A stretch of 64,000 nt of DNA from Aphrophora alni (Eukaryota > Arthropoda > Insecta > Hemiptera > Aphrophoridae). Both the position numbers and the translations under genes were made by a program. How positions within the stretch are numbered: the stretch's first letter is position 1; each line of letters opens with the position of its first letter. Below, piece after piece: positions 10,129 to 22,678 of the stretch. Where the stretch lies: NCBI GenBank assembly GCA_963513935.1, contig OY740774.1, positions 87,500,385 through 87,564,384 on the forward strand, read 5' to 3'. Below the pieces are notes generated by a model, which searched no databases, was not told the origin of the DNA, and was given only the letters and a program-made list of their open reading frames with translations.

Positions 10129-13100
10129 ACCCTTAGGGGCTAATTTATAGTGGATACGAGTGTGGCAATCTCAAGAGTACTAGGTGGATCGACACCTTTC
10201 ATCATGTAGTCTTGGGATATATCCCTCTCTTTCATCTTTCCTATCAGATGAGTACTAGGTGGATCGACACCTTTCATCATGTAGTCTTGGGATATATCCC
10301 TCTCTTTCATCTTTCCTATCAGATGAGTACTAGGTGGATCGACATCTTTCATCATGTAGTCTTGGGATATATCCCTCTCTTTCATCTTTCCTATCAGATG
10401 AGTACTAGGTGGATCGACACCTTTCATCATGTAGTCTTGGGATATATCCCTCTCTTTCATCTTTCCTATCAGATGAGTACTAGGTGGATCGACACCTTTC
10501 ATCATGTAGTCTTGGGATATATCCCTCTCTTTCATCTTTCCTATCAGATGAGTACTAGGTGGATCGACACCTTTCATCATGTAGTCTTGGGATATATCCC
10601 TCTCTTTAATCTTTCCTATCAGATGAGTACTAGGTGGATCGACATCTTTCATCATGTAGTCTTGGGATATATCCCTCTCTTTCATCTTTCCTATCAGATG
10701 AGTACTAGGTGGATCGACACCTTTCATCATGTAGTCTTGGGATATATCCCTCTCTTTAATCTTTCCTATCAGATGAGTACTAGGTGGATCGACACCTTTC
10801 ATCATGTAGTCTTGGGATATATCCCTCTCTTTAATCTTTCCTATCAGATGAGTACTAGGTGGATCGACACCTTTCATCATGTAGTCTTGGGATATATCCC
10901 TCTCTTTCATCTTTCCTATCAGATGAGTACTAGGTGGATCGACACCTTTCATCATGTAGTCTTGGGATATATCCCTCTCTTTAATCTTTCCTATCAGATG
11001 AGTACTAGGTGGATCGACACCTTTCATCATGTAGTCTTGGGATATATCCCTCTCTTTAATCTTTCCTATCAGATGAGTACTAGGTGGATCGACACCTTTC
11101 ATCATGTAGTCTTGGGATATATCCCTCTCTTTCATCTTTCCTATCAGATGAGTACTAGGTGGATCGACACCTTTCATCATGTAGTCTTGGGATATATCCC
11201 TCTCTTTAATCTTTCCTATCAGATGAGTACTAGGTGGATCGACACCTTTCATCATGTAGTCTTGGGATATATCCCTCTCTTTCATCTTTCCTATCAGATG
11301 AGTACTAGGTGGATCGACACCTTTCATCATGTAGTCTTGGGATATATCCCTCTCTTTAATCTTTCCTATCAGATGAGTACTAGGTGGATCGACACCTTTC
11401 ATCATGTAGTCTTGGGATATATCCCTCTCTTTCATCTTTCCTATCAGATGAGTACTAGGTGGATCGACACCTTTCATCATGTAGTCTTGGGATATATCCC
11501 TCTCTTTAATCTTTCCTATCAGATGAGTACTAGGTGGATCGACACCTTTCATCATGTAGTCTTGGGATATATCCCTCTCTTTAATCTTTCCTATCAGATG
11601 AGTACTAGGTGGATCGACATCTTTCATCATGTAGTCTTGGGATATATCCCTCTCTTTAATCTTTCCTATCAGATGAGTACTAGGTGGATCGACACCTTTC
11701 ATCATGTAGTCTTGGGATATATCCCTCTCTTTCATCTTTCCTATCAGATGAGTACTAGGTGGATCGACATCTTTCATCATGTAGACTTGAGATATATCCC
11801 TCTCTTTCATCTTTCCTATCAGATGAGTACTAGGTGGATCGACACCTTTCATAATGTAGTCTTGGGATATATCCCTCTCTTTCATCTCTCCTATCAGATG
11901 AGTACTAAGTGGATCGACACCTTTCATAATGTAGTCTTGGGATATATCCCTCTCTTTCATCTCTCCTATCAGATGAGTACTAAGTGGATCGACACCTTTC
12001 ATCATGTAGTCTTGGGATATATCCCTCTCTTTAATCTTTCCTATCAGATGAGTACTAGGTGGATCGACACCTTTCATCATGTAGTCTTGGGATATATCCC
12101 TCTCTTTAATCTTTCCTATCAGATGAGTACTAGGTGGATCGACACCTTTCATCATGTAGTCTTGGGATATATCCCTCTCTTTAATCTTTCCTATCAGATG
12201 AGTACTAGGTGGATCGACACCTTTCATCATGTAGTCTTGGGATATATCCCTCTCTTTCATCTTTCCTATCAGATGAGTACTAGGTGGATCGACACCTTTC
12301 ATCATGTAGTCTTGGGATATATCCCTCTCTTTAATCTTTCCTATCAGATGAGTACTAGGTGGATCGACACCTTTCATCATGTAGTCTTGGGATATATCCC
12401 TCTCTTTCATCTCTCCTATCAGATGAGTACTAGGTGGATCGACACCTTTCATCATGTAGTCTTGGGATATATCCCTCTCTTTAATCTTTCCTATCAGATG
12501 AGTACTAGGTGGATCGACACCTTTCATAATGTAGTCTTGGGATATATCCCTCTCTTTCATCTCTCCTATCAGATGAGTACTAAGTGGATCGACACCTTTC
12601 ATCATGTAGTCTTGGGATATATCCCTCTCTTTCATCTCTCCTATCAGATGAGTACTAGGTGGATCGACACCTTTCATCATGTAGTCTTGGGATATATCCC
12701 TCTCTTTCATCTTTCCTATCAGATGAGTACTAGGTGGATCAACACCTTTCATCATGTAGTCTTGGGATATATCCCTCTCTTTAATCTTTCCTATCAGATG
12801 AGTACTAGGTGGATCGACATCTTTCATCATGTAGACTTGAGATATATCCCTCTCTTTCATCTTTCCTATCAGATGAGTACTAGGTGGATCGACACCTTTC
12901 ATAATGTAGTCTTGGGATATATCCCTCTCTTTCATCTCTCCTATCAGATGAGTACTAAGTGGATCGACACCTTTCATAATGTAGTCTTGGGATATATCCC
13001 TCTCTTTCATCTCTCCTATCAGATGAGTACTAAGTGGATCGACACCTTTCATCATGTAGTCTTGGGATATATCCCTCTCTTTCATCTTTCCTATCAGATG

Positions 13101-13310
13101 AGTACTAGGTGGATCGACACCTTTCATCATGTAGTCTTGGGATATATCCCTCTCTTTCATCTCTCCTATCTGGTCTCTCGTAATAATATTGTTCTTTTCC
13201 GACCTTGACGCTATTTGAGTAATACAGAGCTCGGAGTCTTTTTTTATGTTCTTTTTCCTTTTTTTATAAAGCGATGATGACCGTAATATTTTTGTTTTTA
13301 AACAAAAAGT
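10129..13310 (-). mobile_element. R1 copy swollen by an internal satellite
   Basis: Both flanks of the 75-bp array are the two halves of a reverse-oriented R1 element. The right flank (13171-13310) holds the R1 5' half: the TTCCGACCTTGACGCTATT segment (13198-13216) and TTTTATAAAGCGATGATGACCG (near 13264), matching copies such as 2080-2170 and 25085-25150. The left flank (10129-10175) holds the R1 3' end, matching 1950-2000. The array therefore occupies the place of one internal 75-bp segment. Confidence 0.75.
10176..13170. repeat. 75-bp satellite array, about 40 units
   Basis: Units of exactly 75 bp repeat from 10176, with the phrase AGTACTAGGTGGATCGACA opening each unit and the last unit cut at 13170. 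There are 39 full units plus 70 bp. Identity is very high; a handful of sites vary. Because 75 is divisible by 3, one frame stays open on each strand (about 1000 codons each), but most variant sites change the residue in either frame, so I do not call a protein. The unit is a segment of family R1: its minus-strand frame MKERDISQDYMM matches MKERYLTQDYMK in the R1 copy at 51135. Confidence 0.97.
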
Positions 13311-13989
13311 AAATTATCCCTTTCAATGAGAGACTATCTCAACGAAAGTCTAATCAAACCATACATTCCCATTCTATTCAGCAGACTTATCATCCATCTG
13401 CTAAGCTTACTTTATTGGCAATATCGGCCTCATATTTTCCTGCATCATCGATAACTTGACCTGAGAATAAACACCTATCTCCTGCACTCTAATGACGATT
13501 TTCCCATATAGGTTTGAAAAAAAGTCATCTTACACTTTATAAAAACACTACGTTTTTCGTGTTATTTATTTGTGGAATTAACGTTCAAAATGCAATGAAG
13601 TTAGTTTTAAAACTCCAATAAAACAAGTTTTTCTCAGAAAGGTAGTATATAGTTTCATACGTCATCAATTATAATCACCACCCCCCTTCCCGTCCATGTT
13701 ATCAGAATGTTTTCTCGGTTGGTAGCTCATGTGGAAGTCCTCATCATTTATCTTCACTCGCGACATTGTATTGTCAAAGAGTTTTTAGTGTGTTTCCTTT
13801 AAGTTTCCGTTGCTTGGCAACATATTATCTATTTTCAGACGTCTTATTTGTCATCTTTTTACAAGATTCAATTATATTCTTCACTTTATAACGCGTATAT
13901 TATTTTCATGCAAACCACTTGTAAAACGTGAGATTTTTGGTTCATTTTTCAGTAGAAATCGATCTTCTGAGACGATCTTGTGTGGCTGT
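13311..13989. other. No gene recognised
   Basis: AT-rich DNA with no recognisable coding region. The ORF at 13810-14067 runs into family R2 and looks accidental. Confidence 0.35.
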
Positions 13990-14690
13990 ATTCCTAACAT
14001 TCGATACTCTTCACTGCTCCATATTCATGTAACTAAGTCCACAATCACTATTACATTGACTTGTTAATGACACAATCTATATTAACTATTAAACGACATT
14101 AAAATGTATGACTACACTGGCAAATTAACGAACTATTATTAATCACCATTGCGTTTGCTACTCTACTCTACCGAGAGTTAAAGTGAGGACGAAAAACTAC
14201 ATCATCATAGTGTATGTATTAGTCACTGTATAATTAATCGTTTCGCACTGAACCTAGCATGTAATGTAGCATTGATTTCACATACAAAGTAGATAAGGTT
14301 AGAAGCACTAGTGCTGCCATCTAACTGTCTACTTCTGATAACATCAAGGAGAGCATGCATTATTGTCTTTTAGAGCATTCTGAATTGAACTCACATACAG
14401 TAATTACAACTGTTCAATTCACATATCGCTTTACATTAACATATTCTATGGGACCTCCCTTAAATGGAAATTCAATGTTTGTAGCGATCAAGCGAGGACG
14501 TCTTTCGACATCCTACACTAGGCGCTCGTACTAAATAATAGCATTGCTACTATTTAAGGGCCACATTCCTTCTTAATTTAATATTTACTGAAATTTATAC
14601 TAGGCCTATTTCTATTGAAAAACTAGTTAGTTTATTTAGTAAAGTGTAGATGATCCTTACAAGGAAGAATCACAAAGAGGGATTTATTGG
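13990..14690 (+). repeat. Dispersed family R2, longest copy
   Basis: Landmarks are the TGCTCCATATTCATGTAACTAAG region (from 14015), a GGACGAAAAACTACATCATCA segment (14188-14208), and a CTTTCGACATCCTACA segment (14503-14518). The first part matches 63860-63985 and, reversed, 34640-34790; the middle matches 21205-21265, 21548-21610 and, reversed, 33735-33770 and 34505-34540; the last part matches 21645-21790. No coding capacity is apparent. Confidence 0.6.
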
Positions 14691-14884
14691 CAAAGTTATT
14701 ATTATTAATGGTTTCTCTACGATTTTTCTGCCTCCTTTGCAAACTCCCGTAAACGGTGGTATGGCTATTAATTTTTGGATTATACACATGAAAACGAACA
14801 AAAAAAGTCATTATATAATAGAATTCCGCTTCATTGTCTATCTATAGGACATTTTGTTCTTTTACAAAAATACATAACTCCAGA

Positions 14885-15145
14885 AATAGATAAGATATTG
14901 AGTTCAGATTTGGTATAAACATTTTGTATGTTACCTTTTACATGTGTACCAAACACGAAGACTTTATTTTTATAATTTTCAAAATGATGGTCGTTTAAAA
15001 TGTTGAACGTCGATTATCTCCAAAACTGTTAACTTAAAAAAATAAATAAACGGCCGCCATTTTGTAAATTATAAAAATAAAGTTTTTGCGTTTGTAAAAA
15101 GGTAACATACAAAATGCTTATACCAAATCTGAACTCAATATACAA
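14885..15145. repeat. Inverted repeat of family R7 ends
   Basis: Left arm 14891-14945 and right arm 15095-15142 are inverted copies that share TTGAGTTCAGATTTGGTATAA and the TGTATGTTACCTTTTA segment. About 150 bp lie between them, including a second, shorter pairing (14961-14980 against 15062-15080). It resembles a small MITE. Confidence 0.6.
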
Positions 15146-17783
15146 GGTTATCATAAAAGAATGGTGGGGTTTTGAACATGATTTAAATGAAACTGATGTT
15201 CATAGCTTGTGGGTATGTTGAAGCAAAACAGAATTCTATTAAGGTTTAATTATCGCAACATTTTTATTTTTGTATTTAAAGTATTGTTTTCTTAATTAAA
15301 CTTGGTTTACTCTGAAAGATATTTATATTCTTTTAGTTTCATTATACAATGGAGTTTATCAAAAGTTAAAATGTTGGTATAATTTACATGTCAGGAAAAG
15401 CGTCCTGGCAGCAAATACGTACAGAGACCACTCACTATCCAAATAGAAGTCTGCCTGATCGAAGGTTTTAGCTCATTTTTATCAGTTTCACAAATTATTT
15501 ATATTACGTTTAGTCCTGTGTTGGTGTTTACATTCTCTATACTATGCTTAATTACTTTATTAACAATGGGAAATAGGAAAAATCGCCTACAGAAAATGCA
15601 TCACCCATCAGTTTAAATAGACTTTAACCACTCCTAAACGCGAAGGCTTATCAAAAAATAGCAAATCATAAAAGTCTTATAATTTTGTATAGAATCAGAA
15701 AACACCATATGTTGTAAGTTCCCTAATAAATTGTAAAGTTGTCCGCCATGTTAATTACAACCATTTTAAGGTTTATAATACGGATTTTTAATTACTATGA
15801 AAAAATAATGAAGATTCCCAATTTAAAGTTTTCCTACAGCTCAATAGTTTACGAGATGTCACTGGAGCTAAAGATAATATAATTAATCTGTATAAAGGAA
15901 AGTTAACTAAAATTCGAATGTTGATTTTTTTGCGGATATACCATGAAGATCCACTGACTCCAAAGAAAAATAATCGCTTTTGGGTGTTCCACGCAGAGGT
16001 CGTTATTTTTGAATTATTACGTCGGACATATGAAACGCTCTACAAACTTGACATTTTATAGTTATATTATTTAGATATGTAAAGAAAGTACGTTCGAGTC
16101 AATCAAGACAAAATGGCGAAATAACAAAAAGAACATTAATCTTCTGGATAGAACCACTTCCTCCCACAATGCAATGCAATTAAAATGTACATTGTCATCT
16201 GTTGTTTTGTTAACACACAACAATGAAACAATTTCGTAATTGTGTTGTATTAATTTATGTCTGATTTGTAACTTTGAAACAATGTATTTTTCTATAGAAC
16301 AAAAAGTGAAATGTTGTTTACTTTTGAAAATGAATTTGAGTATGATAAGTGTTTCAAAGAACCTATCCAAATGTGATTCCTCCATGAAGAAAGTCAATTA
16401 ATAAATAGAAAACTATACTACTAGAAGCTGGATCAGTTTCAAAAAAGAAACACCATGGATTTCCTAACATAGAAAATGACGAGTTTGCATGTGCTACTTT
16501 ACTGAAATCTCCAAATGGGTCTAATTGACTTAGAAAAGTTTCATCCGCTGGTAGGATACCAAAGTCGTTATTTCAAAGGTAGGCCGAGAAAAATAAATTA
16601 AATTGAAATAAAAATTTATTCTCACCTTATAGCAACTGATAGTGAATTAATAATGCTGATTACTGTTAGTACATCAGCAAATTTTCAAGAGTGCTTGTGA
16701 TTATTTTTGTTTCGTTGCTATCAGTATTCACAATAATCAGTAGTATAATGCACAGAATAATTGATGGAAATTAATCGAATAAAGGTTAAATTTGGTTACT
16801 GTTATTTTTCTTTATTTAGTTTTGCACAATTTCAAGTTATCTAAAAATCAACAATTTGTAATAATATGCAATTTAAACTATTTTGATGTAAACGTACACT
16901 TATTGTTAATCCGCAATTTTGTTTTGATTGACCATAAAAAAATTAAACTCAAGGGTACTTTTTTTTTATATATCTATATAACATAATTGTAAAGTGTCAG
17001 GTTGATAGAGTGTTCCATAATACAAAAAAATAGCATGTTTATTTCATTATACTAACCAAAGTAAAAACATATATCAGGATAATAACAATGATACTACCCA
17101 TTCACAATAGTTACACCGTATCTAAAGTTAGGAGAAACAAAGATAAAAACAGCGTGAGTGTAACAGTCGTATATAGAATCATTAAAGTTTATGGAATGAC
17201 GGTAGTTTCCAACACAAAGGGTGAAACAAAGTTTAATCAAGAAGTGGTCTTATCCCAAGAGCATGCGCAATGAATTGAACAGGAGAATGACAAACCGAAT
17301 ATTCATTTTATAGTAAATGCAAATATTATCTAAAGGTTGATTTAAAAAGTACTTTTCAAATTTAAAAAGATGTTGAAATTTTATTCAAATAACTTACAGA
17401 ATCGATTAAGGTCGGCATTTTAAAGCAAAACAAAAATATTGCGTTTTGCGAGTTACCGGCAAAAAAAACTTCATGACTTATAAAATACTTAATTTCTCAA
17501 CATCGGCTCTACCGATTTCCTTCAAATTTTAGTGAAACCCCAAACTCTTGTGCTAAATCACAAGTAAAATATATTAAGGTGGAGGAATGAATATTAACCG
17601 TCTTTAAAATTTTGATTTGAATCAAGTACAACTTACGCTGTTTATTGTAAAAGTTTCCACTCATATTATTAAGTTCAGTAAGGTAACCTCCTGCTCACAC
17701 AATGCGAAACCACTCCAACAACCGGAGGATAGGATAGTTGTTGTTATAAATTATACAAATTTCTGATTTTATCACATTTTAGT
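15146..17783. other. No gene recognised
   Basis: AT-rich DNA. The 108-codon minus ORF at 16071-16397 has no motif I know and its composition matches its surroundings. A weak inverted pair lies at 16631-16655 and 16718-16742. The part around 17540-17650 shares short phrases with family R9. Confidence 0.35.
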
Positions 17784-20134
17784 GTTTGTACGTTTTAAAT
17801 TATGCCAGCATACTGTTACAATACATTTACAAACTAAATAAATGTATTTTGTACGTTTTAAATTATGCCAATATACCGTTACAATACATTTAAAAACTAA
17901 ATTAAATGTATTTTGTACGTTTTAAATTATGCCAATATACTGTTACAATACATTTACAAACTAAATAAATGTATTTTGTACGTTTAAAATTATGCCAATA
18001 TACCGTTACAATACATTTAAAAACTAAATTAAATGTATTTTGTACGTTTTTAATTATGCCAATATACTGTTACAATACATTTACAAACTATATTAAATGT
18101 ATTTTGTACGTTTCAAATTATGACAATATACTGTTACAATACATTTACAAACTATATTAAATGTATTTTGTACGTTTCAAATTATGACAATATACTGTTA
18201 CAATACATTTACAAACTATATTAAATATATTTTGTACGTTTCAAATTATGCCAATATACTGTTACAATACATTTACAAACTAAATTAAATGTATTTTGTA
18301 CGTTTTAAGTATGCCAATATACTGTTACAATACATTTACAAACTATATTAAATGTATTTTGTACGTTTCAAATTATGACAATATACTGTTACAATACATT
18401 TACAAACTATATTAAATGTATTTTGTACGTTTCAAATTATGACAATATACTGTTACAATACATTTACAAACTATATTAAATATATTTTGTACGTTTCAAA
18501 TTATGCCAATATACTGTTACAATACATTTACAAACTAAATTAAATGTATTTTGTACGTTTTAAGTATGCCAATATACTGTTACAATACATTTACAAACTA
18601 TATTAAATATATTTTGTACGTTTCAAATTATGACAATATACTGTTACAATACATTTACAAACTATATTAAATGTATTTTGTACGTTTCAAATTATGACAA
18701 TATACTGTTACAATACATTTACAAACTATATTAAATATATTTTGTACGTTTTAAGTATGCCAATATACTGTTACAATACATTTACAAACTATATTAAATG
18801 TATTTTGTACGTTTCAAATTATGACAATATACTGTTACAATACATTTACAAACTATATTAAATGTATTTTGTACGTTTCAAATTATGACAATATACTGTT
18901 ACAATACATTTACAAACTATATTAAATGTATTTTGTACGTTTCAAATTATGACAATATACTGTTACAATACATTTACAAACTATATTAAATGTATTTTGT
19001 ACGTTTCAAATTATGACAATATACTGTTACAATACATTTACAAACTATATTAAATATATTTTGTACGTTTTAAGTATGCCAATATACTGTTACAATACAT
19101 TTACAAACTATATTAAATATATTTTGTACGTTTCAAATTATGACAATATACTGTTACAATACATTTACAAACTATATTAAATGTATTTTGTACGTTTCAA
19201 ATTATGACAATATACTGTTACAATACATTTACAAACTATATTAAATATATTTTGTACGTTTTAAGTATGCCAATATACTGTTACAATACATTTACAAACT
19301 ATATTAAATGTATTTTGTACGTTTCAAATTATGACAATATACTGTTACAATACATTTACAAACTATATTAAATGTATTTTGTACGTTTCAAATTATGACA
19401 ATATACTGTTACAATACATTTACAAACTATATTAAATATATTTTGTACGTTTCAAATTATGCCAATATACTGTTACAATACATTTACAAACTATATTAAA
19501 TATATTTTGTACGTTTCAAATTATGACAATATACTGTTACAATACATTTACAAACTATATTAAATGTATTTTGTACGTTTCAAATTATGACAATATACTG
19601 TTACAATACATTTACAAACTATATTAAATATATTTTGTACGTTTCAAATTATGCCAATATACTGTTACAATACATTTACAAACTAAATTAAATGTATTTT
19701 GTACGTTTTAAGTATGCCAATATACTGTTACAATACATTTACAAACTATATTAAATATATTTTGTACGTTTCAAATTATGACAATATACTGTTACAATAC
19801 ATTTACAAACTATATTAAATGTATTTTGTACGTTTCAAATTATGCCAATATACTGTTACAATACATTTACAAACTAAATTAAATGTATTTTGTACGTTTT
19901 AAGTATGCCAATATACTGTTACAATACATTTACAAACCAAATTAAATGTATTTTGTACGTTTTTAATTATGCCAATATACTGTTACAATACATTTACAAA
20001 CTAAAATAAATGTATTTTGTACGTTTTAAATTATGCCAATATACTGTTAATACATTTACAAACTAAATTAAATGTATTTTGTACGTTTTAAGTATGCCAA
20101 TATACTGTTACAATACATTTACAAACTAAATTAA
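17784..20134. repeat. 64-bp satellite array, about 37 units
   Basis: The unit is 64 bp, or 63 bp in variants with a shortened AAGTATGCC region, and begins TTTTGTACGTTTTAAATTATG. It is highly AT-rich. Each unit holds a short inverted repeat, TACATTTA followed by TAAATGTA with about 10 nt between. The shortened variants recur every 3 to 7 units (near 18303, 18559, 18749, 19070, 19261, 19708, 19898 and 20088), which shows higher-order amplification. Edge units are the most diverged. Confidence 0.97.
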
Positions 20135-21189
20135 ACAACTAACACAACATAAATAAATATATCAAGACTTTCCAATCAAACTCAATAAATAAATAAGATC
20201 TAATTTCTTCGCGAGAGGTGTATCAGCTCATTCTCGCAATAAAACTTTTAATTAGTTCATAGTTACTTTGTAATTAATAGTTTATATGTTTCTCTTAGTA
20301 ATTAATTAGTTGTAGTTAACTCGTGGTTTTTAAAACGAGTAAGAGATTTACAAACAAACTGCTCGAGTATATATGACTAGGCTATTAAAATAACGAACAT
20401 CAAATAGCTCGTAGGTATACAGTGTTTTTATTTATTTTCAACATAAAGCTACAAAGAATTTAATGACACCTATAAATTTGAAAGATATCCACAAATAAAG
20501 TAATCTTTGTACTAAAAATTGCCCATTTGCCGAGTGTCGGTTGTCATTGGTTGACCAGTAGTGAATCTCACTAACTTCTTTTGCGCGCGCGTCAGAGGGG
20601 TACTCACGGGTAAACTGTAGACGCCACTCGGGTTATGCCCGCCGAGTGGCCAGTGTTCTGAGCGCCGCATCTCCTGTTGCAAGGGTCAGAAGGGTTTGAT
20701 GAAGTTATCCGCTGAGAGGCTCATTTTTCTGCTACATTCTTTAGCTCCCTTGACTCTTATACATGTTGCTAAGTGACACTCTGCCTAGAGGTTTATTACG
20801 TTCGTCAATGGTACATAGACCAATATTCTTAGCTATTTGGTAGTATTATTAAGACAGGAAAAACATGTTCCAATAAATATTTTCGGAAAAATCGTAACAA
20901 CAGTGTCTTTTTTTAACTTCGAATAAATGTTATTTTTTAAATCTTCAAAGTAAATTTTTAAAACTTAAAATTACGTAAACTTACGTAAAGTTTAAAGTAA
21001 GGCGATTTAAACATGTCAATTTCGAACCTATCCTATCATGGGTTTTTTTAGAAATCTCTTTTAGGAAAAAATGTACCGCTCAGTCCGTAGACCAGCACCC
21101 ATTCTTGTCATCTTTCCGACCCTTGTTAACTGAAGACGCGGGGCTCAGACCATTAGCCGCTGCGGCAGAAGACACCGACTAATCCCACG
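20135..21189. other. No gene recognised; two GC-rich patches
   Basis: About 20530-20720 and 21065-21190 are much richer in G and C than the flanks, with CpG-rich phrases such as GCGCGCGCG (20583-20591). I see no ORF, tRNA or known promoter element to explain them. Confidence 0.35.
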
Positions 21190-21860
21190 CTTGCCGCTGT
21201 ACTGTATTGAGACAAGAACGGAAAACTACATCATCAATATTGTATGTATTGTAACTCTATAATCTATCGTTGCGCATGCAATTAGTAATATATTGTTGAG
21301 ATTCAGAGCCGACATCAAGACAACACAAGGTGTCCTTGTTAAGAAGTAACGTTTTTGCATACTTTAATGTGTAGATTGATCATTACATCCTATATGGATG
21401 AATTTACTATATCTTGTATCCCAGAGTTGTTAGAACACCCTGAAAATCACCTGTTACTAAATTTTATTATTCTATACTAGTAAATTCAATTACTATTAAC
21501 AAATATTGTTTAAAAAAATTGAGAATCTATAGACTATTCTGAGAGTTGAGACGAGGACGGAAAACTACATCCTTAAAATCGAGTGTATTGTCACTTTATA
21601 ATCCGTCGTAATATACAAGCTAGTCGTATACAGTTGATGTTCAGCGAGGATGTTTTTCGACATCCTACATGACAATACGAGATGCTCGAACTAAACAATA
21701 GCATTGATGCTCTTTAACAGTTGCATTGCTTCTGAATTTAATGTTATAGACGTTTATTCTATTTTCTTTTTTAAGTGTAGGGTGTACTTCACATCCTGTG
21801 TGGAAGGATCGCGTTACTATCTGTATCGAGTGTTGTAAGAACAATTAAATCACCAACTGT
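21190..21860 (+). repeat. Two tandem partial copies of family R2
   Basis: Copy one, about 21190-21480, and copy two, about 21536-21860, both contain GGAAAACTACATC (21219 and 21558) and a related 3' stretch that begins GTGTAG (21370 and 21776). The second copy carries the CATCCTACATG segment shared with 14509. Confidence 0.55.
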
Positions 21861-22084
21861 ACCAAGTATATTTGTAAAGGAAAATTAATATTCAGGTTAA
21901 TATGGTAGTGTTATTTGCAGATATCAAAGTGAATCCTAATAACTTAGGACTTTACTGTAGGTAAATATTTCATGCTGTTCAGGGAAAACTTAGTGCAGAG
22001 GTAAGTGAAGAGACGAGTTATATCCTGGTATAATTACAAATTCTATTCACTTGAAACTAGTAACACTTGTGGAAACTTTAACCG

Positions 22085-22360
22085 CTAATTGATAGAAATC
22101 ACACAACTTTTCATAATAAACACTTTATTATTAACGTGACGTTTCAGTTATCAAGTCCTCATCTTCGGGTGTTACCTATAACAGACAATGCTTCAACCTG
22201 CTATCATTGCCTATATTGTGATGGCATTGGACTTGGAGGCGTGGACATATTGTTTAACTCCTGCTATCTGGTTGATGCATTGGCCTTGCCTGTTGTAGTT
22301 CAGTGCCTGGAGAGTTATGTAAATGTAACAGCTAAAGATAATGACTTTTAAAATCCATAG
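22085..22360 (-). mobile_element. Possible PLE-type terminus with degenerate hammerhead
   Basis: On the minus strand an unidentified stretch (22350 down to 22180) is followed by a degenerate hammerhead-like motif at 22138-22176, with core CCGAAGA, a stem II beginning GAGGA, and GAAACGTCACG. The layout is like a PLE 3' end. The plus-strand ORF at 22136-22351 is a shadow. Confidence 0.35.
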
Positions 22361-22400
22361 TCTTATTTAAATTAAGTTTTTTAATTAACGGCCGTCTTAT

Positions 22401-22405
<5 letters not shown>

Positions 22406-22431
<26 letters not shown>
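22406..22431 (+). repeat. Poly(A) tract
   Basis: An uninterrupted run of about 26 A. It could be the tail of a plus-strand retroposed sequence, but no element is recognisable just upstream. Confidence 0.8.
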
Positions 22432-22678
22432 CGACCAAAACAGAATATTGTGGACGGTGAGTCTTATATTTATTTATTATTTAATATATATCAATATTCG
22501 GAATGGCGAATAACAAATCTTATAATTAAATTAAGTGTTTATTGTAAAAAAAGTGCGTTTTCTGACATTTTTTGCCTAAATTTTCCAACAATCTTTCCAC
22601 AATTCAAGTGAATTTTTAGTAGCTTTTTCTGCAATACACAGTTGTAAAAAAAAACAGTTTTATATAGCGTCATTTTTT

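Noticed and set aside
10176..13170. CRISPR-like array
   Set aside because: Units abut without unique spacers and the genome is eukaryotic.
10140..13208. Two overlapping proteins of about 1000 residues on opposite strands
   Set aside because: They are products of a 75-bp repeat (a multiple of 3) with one stop-free frame on each strand; unit variants mostly change residues and the unit derives from a non-coding dispersed repeat.
16071..16397. 108-codon minus-strand ORF
   Set aside because: No motif, composition like its surroundings, and length possible by chance in AT-rich DNA of this size.
16631..16742. Inverted repeat suggesting a MITE
   Set aside because: Pairing is short and interrupted; no ends or duplications are visible.
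17969..18160. 63-codon ORF
   Set aside because: It lies within the 64-bp satellite and is a translation of it.
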